From contig JABFGH010000015.1 in the NCBI GenBank assembly GCA_013112585.1, forward strand, positions 42,683 to 106,682: a DNA stretch of 64,000 bases. The letters are read 5' to 3'. The notes under the pieces are model-generated. The model was not told the origin of the DNA and searched no databases. It saw only the letters and a program-made list of their open reading frames with translations. The stretch comes from Ignavibacteriota bacterium (GTDB lineage Bacteria > Bacteroidota > Ignavibacteria > Ignavibacteriales > Melioribacteraceae). The position numbers and the translations under genes were made by a program. This document shows positions 60,749 to 64,000 of the stretch, in pieces (the first letter of the stretch is position 1; the number at the start of each line of letters is the position of its first letter).

Positions 60749-62548
60749 ATGAAAAAGATAACTACAATTGCTCTTGTTTCACTTCTAAGTTCGTTTGCCT
60801 ACAGTCAAGTTTCCTACAACCAGGAATTTCAAGTAAATACTCAAGGGGGATTTCCCATTCAACCGAATATTTCAAACTTAACAAATAACAATTTTGTTGT
60901 CTGTTGGCAAAGCAAGAATGACGGTGACTGGTTTGGAATATTTTCGCAAATATTTACTGAATCTGGGGAGAAAGTAGGAACAGAGTTTCAGGTTAATACC
61001 TATTCAGTAGAAGGTCAGCAAAATCCAGATGTAATAGGCTTAACCAATGGCAGGTTCGTTATTTGTTGGCAGGGAAAATCTCTTTGGGATTACTCAACGG
61101 AGATATTTGCACAAATTTTTAAAAATGATGGAAGTAAAATTGGAGGAGAATTTCGTGTAAATACGAATGAATTAAATTATCAAGGAAAACCTTCAATAGG
61201 TGCACTAAATGACGGTAAGTTTGTTATTTGTTGGGAATCCAATGAAAATACTAATACTAATGGACCATTTAAAATTCGCTGTCAGATATTTAATAGTGAA
61301 GGAAGCAAGATAGGAAATGAAATTGTTGTTAATCCTGTAACTGTATATTCAAATACTCAGCCCAAAATTGATCGTCTGTCTAATGAGGGTTTCGTTGTTG
61401 CTTGGAGAGGAGATAATAACATTTTTACTCAATTATTTGATGTTAATGGTATTAAAAACGGTGAATCATTTCAAGTAAATACACAAATGCGGAGCAACCA
61501 ACTATACCCAAGCGTTAGTGCTCTTTTGAACGATGAATTTGTTATAGCCTGGTCTAGCGGCAGCAATTTACAAAAAAATATATACGCACAAAAATTTTTT
61601 AATAATGGTAGTAAAAAAGGAATGGAATTTAGAGTTAATTCAGAAAATGAAAATCAACATATTTTTCCGCAAACAAGTCCATTGTCAGATGGACAATATG
61701 TAATTGCTTGGACAACAGGGCAGTATTTCACTGAAGATAATATACTACAGATCTACGATAATACCGATTTGAAATTGGGACGCGAGTTAAAAATAGAAGG
61801 TCCAGCAGATGGGATCTTTTAGCAACCTTCAATCTGTAATATTCACAATTCAAAATTTGTGTTTGTATGGAAAGACAGTAACAAATTAGTTGCAAAATAC
61901 TTTTTAGAAGAACCAGTTTATCACCCTTTAAACACTTTTGAACTTTTACTACCCGAAACAGACGTTATTATAAGACAGCGGCAACCTTTATTTGTATGGA
62001 ATTCAACATCCGACAAACAGTTCAATTACCAATGGGAACTTACTTATGATTTATATTTAGATACAAATAGTAGTTTTATAAATCCTACAATTACAAAAGG
62101 GATTATTGATACAGCCTTTCAGTATGGTTACTTGTTTGCCTATCAAACTTACTATTGGAAAGTGTTAGCAAGAAATTATTATGGTGATTCATTGTGGAGT
62201 TCTGATACTTATGGTTTTTATATTGATCCAACATCAACTGGAGTAAAAGAAATAGAAGCCCAACTGCCTGAAGAATTTGAGCTTTTCCAAAATTATCCTA
62301 ATCCATTTAACCCAATAACAAAAATTAAATTCACAATACCGACAGAAGTGAAAGGGGAAATGTCAAAAGTGCAATTAAAAATTTACGACATTCTCGGCAA
62401 TGAAATTACTACTTTGGTTGACGACCCAAAACCACCCGGCACATATGAAGTTGAGTTCAATGGTGAGCGATTAACAAGCGGAATTTATTTTTATAAATTA
62501 TCTTTCAGTAAATTTAGTCTAACAAAAAAGATGTTATTAATGAAATAA
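60749..62548 (+). pseudogene. Seven-repeat surface protein with T9SS domain, split by an in-frame TAG
   Basis: The start is ATG 60749 (MKKITTIALVSLLSSFAYS, signal peptide). Six full repeats of about 55 residues follow, of the form EFxVNT...P.I..L..G.FVI.W...IF.Q.F...GxKxG. The seventh is interrupted at TAG 61820-61822 (IEGPADGIF, stop, QPSICNIHNSKFVFVWKD). The frame then continues unbroken through an FN3-like part and a sorting domain (NYPNPFNPITKIKF, LKIYDILGNEITTLVDD) to 62548. Seven such blades would close a beta-propeller. A single CAG-to-TAG change explains the break; read-through or an assembly error are alternatives. Confidence 0.75.
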
Positions 62549-62574
62549 CTATTTAAAACATTCTGGATCCTTAC

Positions 62575-63879
62575 ATGTTAAAATTTTCAGTTATTATATT
62601 CTTCATTAACATAAATCTAGTCGCCCAATGGAGTTCTCTTAATAATGTTCCTACAGGCGAAAACTTAAACGACATATTATTTACAAATTCCGAAGTAGGA
62701 TACATCGTTGGTGATAATTCTACTATTCTTAAAACTATCGATGGAGGTCTAACCTGGAATCTTCAGGATAGCGGAATAGATAATAATATAAATTCGGCTT
62801 TTTTCACAAGTAATAGTATTGGATACGCTGCAGCGGGCAAATGGGATCTCATTTATTACCGATATACTCTAATTAAAACTACAAATGGCGGCAGTACTTG
62901 GAATGTTATTAAGAGCGGAACATATAATGATTTTAGGTCTGTTTTTTTTGTAAATAATTCTAAAGGATTTGTATCCGGTATTGATACTATTTATATGACT
63001 ACAGATACTGGGGAGAGCTGGACTCCGAAACCTATTCCAATCAATAGAAGATTTTATTCAATATTTTTTGTGAACCAAATTGAAGGGTATATTGTTGGTG
63101 GAGATAGAACAATTTATAAAACCCAAAATGGCGGTAATAATTGGTTTCCTCAAGCCAGTGGAATTTTTTCCGGTAGTACATTTAATTCTGTTTATTTTAA
63201 CGGTTTAACACACGGCTATATAGTAGGAACTTCCGGAAATTTTATAACAACTACAAACGGTGGAGATACTTGGACAAATAGTTACTTTGGCGCCACCGCC
63301 GGATTGAACGACATTACTTTTCTAAATGATAATGATGGATACATAGCAGGAGATTATGGGTATATATACAAAACAAACAATGCCGGCACAGACTGGACCG
63401 AAGAACAAAGTAATACATCATTACACTTAAATTCTATTTGTTTTGTTAATTCAAACAGAGCTATTGCTGTTGGTGATAGCGGCACAATCTTAATAAATAA
63501 TAACATTGTAACATCTGTTGATCGGGAATTGAGCAGTCAGCCGATAAGTAAATTCAACTTATCTCAAAATTACCCTAATCCTTTTAATCCAACTACAAAA
63601 ATTAGATTTTCTATTCCATCACGTGTCATGCTGAACTCGGTTCAGCATCTCAATTCGGAGATGCCGAAACAAGTTCGGGATGTCAATGTAAAGCTTGTCA
63701 TCTACGACATCCTCGGCAATGAAATTGCCACACTTGTCAACGAACAAAAACCGCCCGGGACTTACAAAGTAGAGTTTAATAGTGAGTCCGTAGGCCGACG
63801 GATAACAAGTGGAATTTATTTTTATACTGTTACTGCAGATCATTTTTCTAAAACAAAGAAAATGATTTTAATGAAATAA
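62575..63879 (+). CDS. BNR/Ycf48-like beta-propeller protein with T9SS sorting domain
   Basis: The 434-residue protein has a short signal peptide (LKFSVIIFFININLVAQ). It has six repeats of the BNR/Ycf48 kind: TILKTIDGGLTWN, IKTTNGGSTWN, MTTDTGESWT, YKTQNGGNNWF, TTTNGGDTWT and YKTNNAGTDWT, each preceded by a GYIVG-type strand. The sorting domain (NYPNPFNPTTKIRF, VKLVIYDILGNEIATLVNEQ) contains two palindromic DNA insertions (63628-63680 and near 63787) that add about 20 and 4 residues without breaking the frame. It is co-directional with the split gene, 26 bp after it. Confidence 0.88.
   Translation: MLKFSVIIFFININLVAQWSSLNNVPTGENLNDILFTNSEVGYIVGDNSTILKTIDGGLTWNLQDSGIDNNINSAFFTSNSIGYAAAGKWDLIYYRYTLIKTTNGGSTWNVIKSGTYNDFRSVFFVNNSKGFVSGIDTIYMTTDTGESWTPKPIPINRRFYSIFFVNQIEGYIVGGDRTIYKTQNGGNNWFPQASGIFSGSTFNSVYFNGLTHGYIVGTSGNFITTTNGGDTWTNSYFGATAGLNDITFLNDNDGYIAGDYGYIYKTNNAGTDWTEEQSNTSLHLNSICFVNSNRAIAVGDSGTILINNNIVTSVDRELSSQPISKFNLSQNYPNPFNPTTKIRFSIPSRVMLNSVQHLNSEMPKQVRDVNVKLVIYDILGNEIATLVNEQKPPGTYKVEFNSESVGRRITSGIYFYTVTADHFSKTKKMILMK
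63628..63680 (+). repeat. Triple-hairpin palindromic element inserted in a coding sequence
   Basis: Three hairpins follow one another: ATGCTGAAC TCG GTTCAGCAT (perfect), CATCTCAATTCGGAGATG, and CCGAAACAAGTTCGG. The encoded stretch RVMLNSVQHLNSEMPKQVRD is absent from the other sorting domains in the window and lies in the loop before the YDILG strand, the same place as the insertion at 52535. Confidence 0.75.
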
Positions 63880-63932
63880 CGACAAATGTCGCCTCAAAAG
63901 TGTTAAATTAGCAAAAACAACAGAGGTGACCA

Positions 63933-64000
63933 ATGCGAAAAAGTCGTAGAATATTAGCAAGAGAACAAATAAAAAGTTCGGAAGGAGAGTTCATCTGGGA
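63933..64000 (+). CDS. Start of an unrecognised gene (3' end off the window)
   Basis: ATG 63933, preceded by AGAGGTGA, begins MRKSRRILAREQIKSSEGEF and runs off the right edge. The basic start followed by a GEF(I)W stretch is faintly reminiscent of REP-associated Y1 transposases, which would be of interest given the many palindromic repeats here, but 22 residues cannot decide it. Confidence 0.4.
   Translation, partial: MRKSRRILAREQIKSSEGEFIW

Noticed and set aside
61820..61828. TAG-CAA as a viral-type read-through signal (TAG-CAR-YYA)
   Set aside because: The context TAG CAA CCT matches only partly, and this motif is known from plant viruses. A point mutation is the simpler reading.

Overview
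The window comes from an AT-rich bacterium of the Bacteroidota/Chlorobi/Ignavibacteria branch. The main evidence is six cell-surface proteins at the right end carrying a C-terminal type IX secretion sorting domain with the NYPNPFNP signature. Other signs are DUF6090-type proteins, a Bacteroidota-style RtcB and CarboxypepD_reg-like lipoproteins. The abundance of NYPNPFNP proteins and of short palindromic repeats points to Ignavibacteria in particular. That placement is an inference from gene content; no rRNA or tRNA gene was seen.

Left part (1-17 kb) is accessory DNA. Two stretches (about 1.1-2.9 kb and 9.6-12.5 kb) look like decayed integrons. In each, minus-strand genes (SnoaL-like, DUF6090, DUF6544-like, formimidoylglutamase) alternate with imperfect palindromes of about 130 bp that resemble attC sites. 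The array begins at a conserved attI-like site, beyond which lies a divergent, broken N-terminus of a tyrosine recombinase. Around them are an RtcB RNA ligase, a six-gene minus-strand stress cluster (HdeD, SDR, HPF, catalase, Dps, Zn-type alcohol dehydrogenase), an AlkC-type repair protein, PdxH, and several toxin-antitoxin loci, some intact and some truncated.

Middle part (17-47 kb) holds a respiratory pair (multihaem cytochrome c plus a Cyc2-like monohaem cytochrome-porin fusion), RRM and cold-shock RNA-binding proteins, a RhuM-Fic protein, OsmC, a Clp-fold SDH-type proteinase with a small partner, a monohaem lipoprotein cytochrome, RecQ, a BlaI/M56 regulatory pair, a RelBE-like module, a Rieske-glutamate synthase fusion, an M1 peptidase, a secreted amidase, an EamA transporter and a porin. 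GC-rich palindromic elements with ACCCACCCC-type inverted ends occur four times. Two of them bracket a DUF559 nuclease gene that is itself broken by a 20-bp palindromic insertion.

Right part (47-64 kb) is a co-directional surface and regulatory block: a lipoprotein, a sigma-54 activator with a GAF sensor, a PEGA-domain Ser/Thr kinase, a kelch protein and a TPR/DUF5683 protein, followed by three von Willebrand A/VIT proteins, a seven-repeat probable beta-propeller split by an in-frame TAG, and a BNR/Ycf48-like protein. Two well-spaced -24/-12 sigma-54 promoters lie in front of the kelch gene and the vWA operon, which suggests that the activator encoded here controls the exported proteins. Palindromic mini-elements have also inserted in frame into the sorting domains of two of these proteins.
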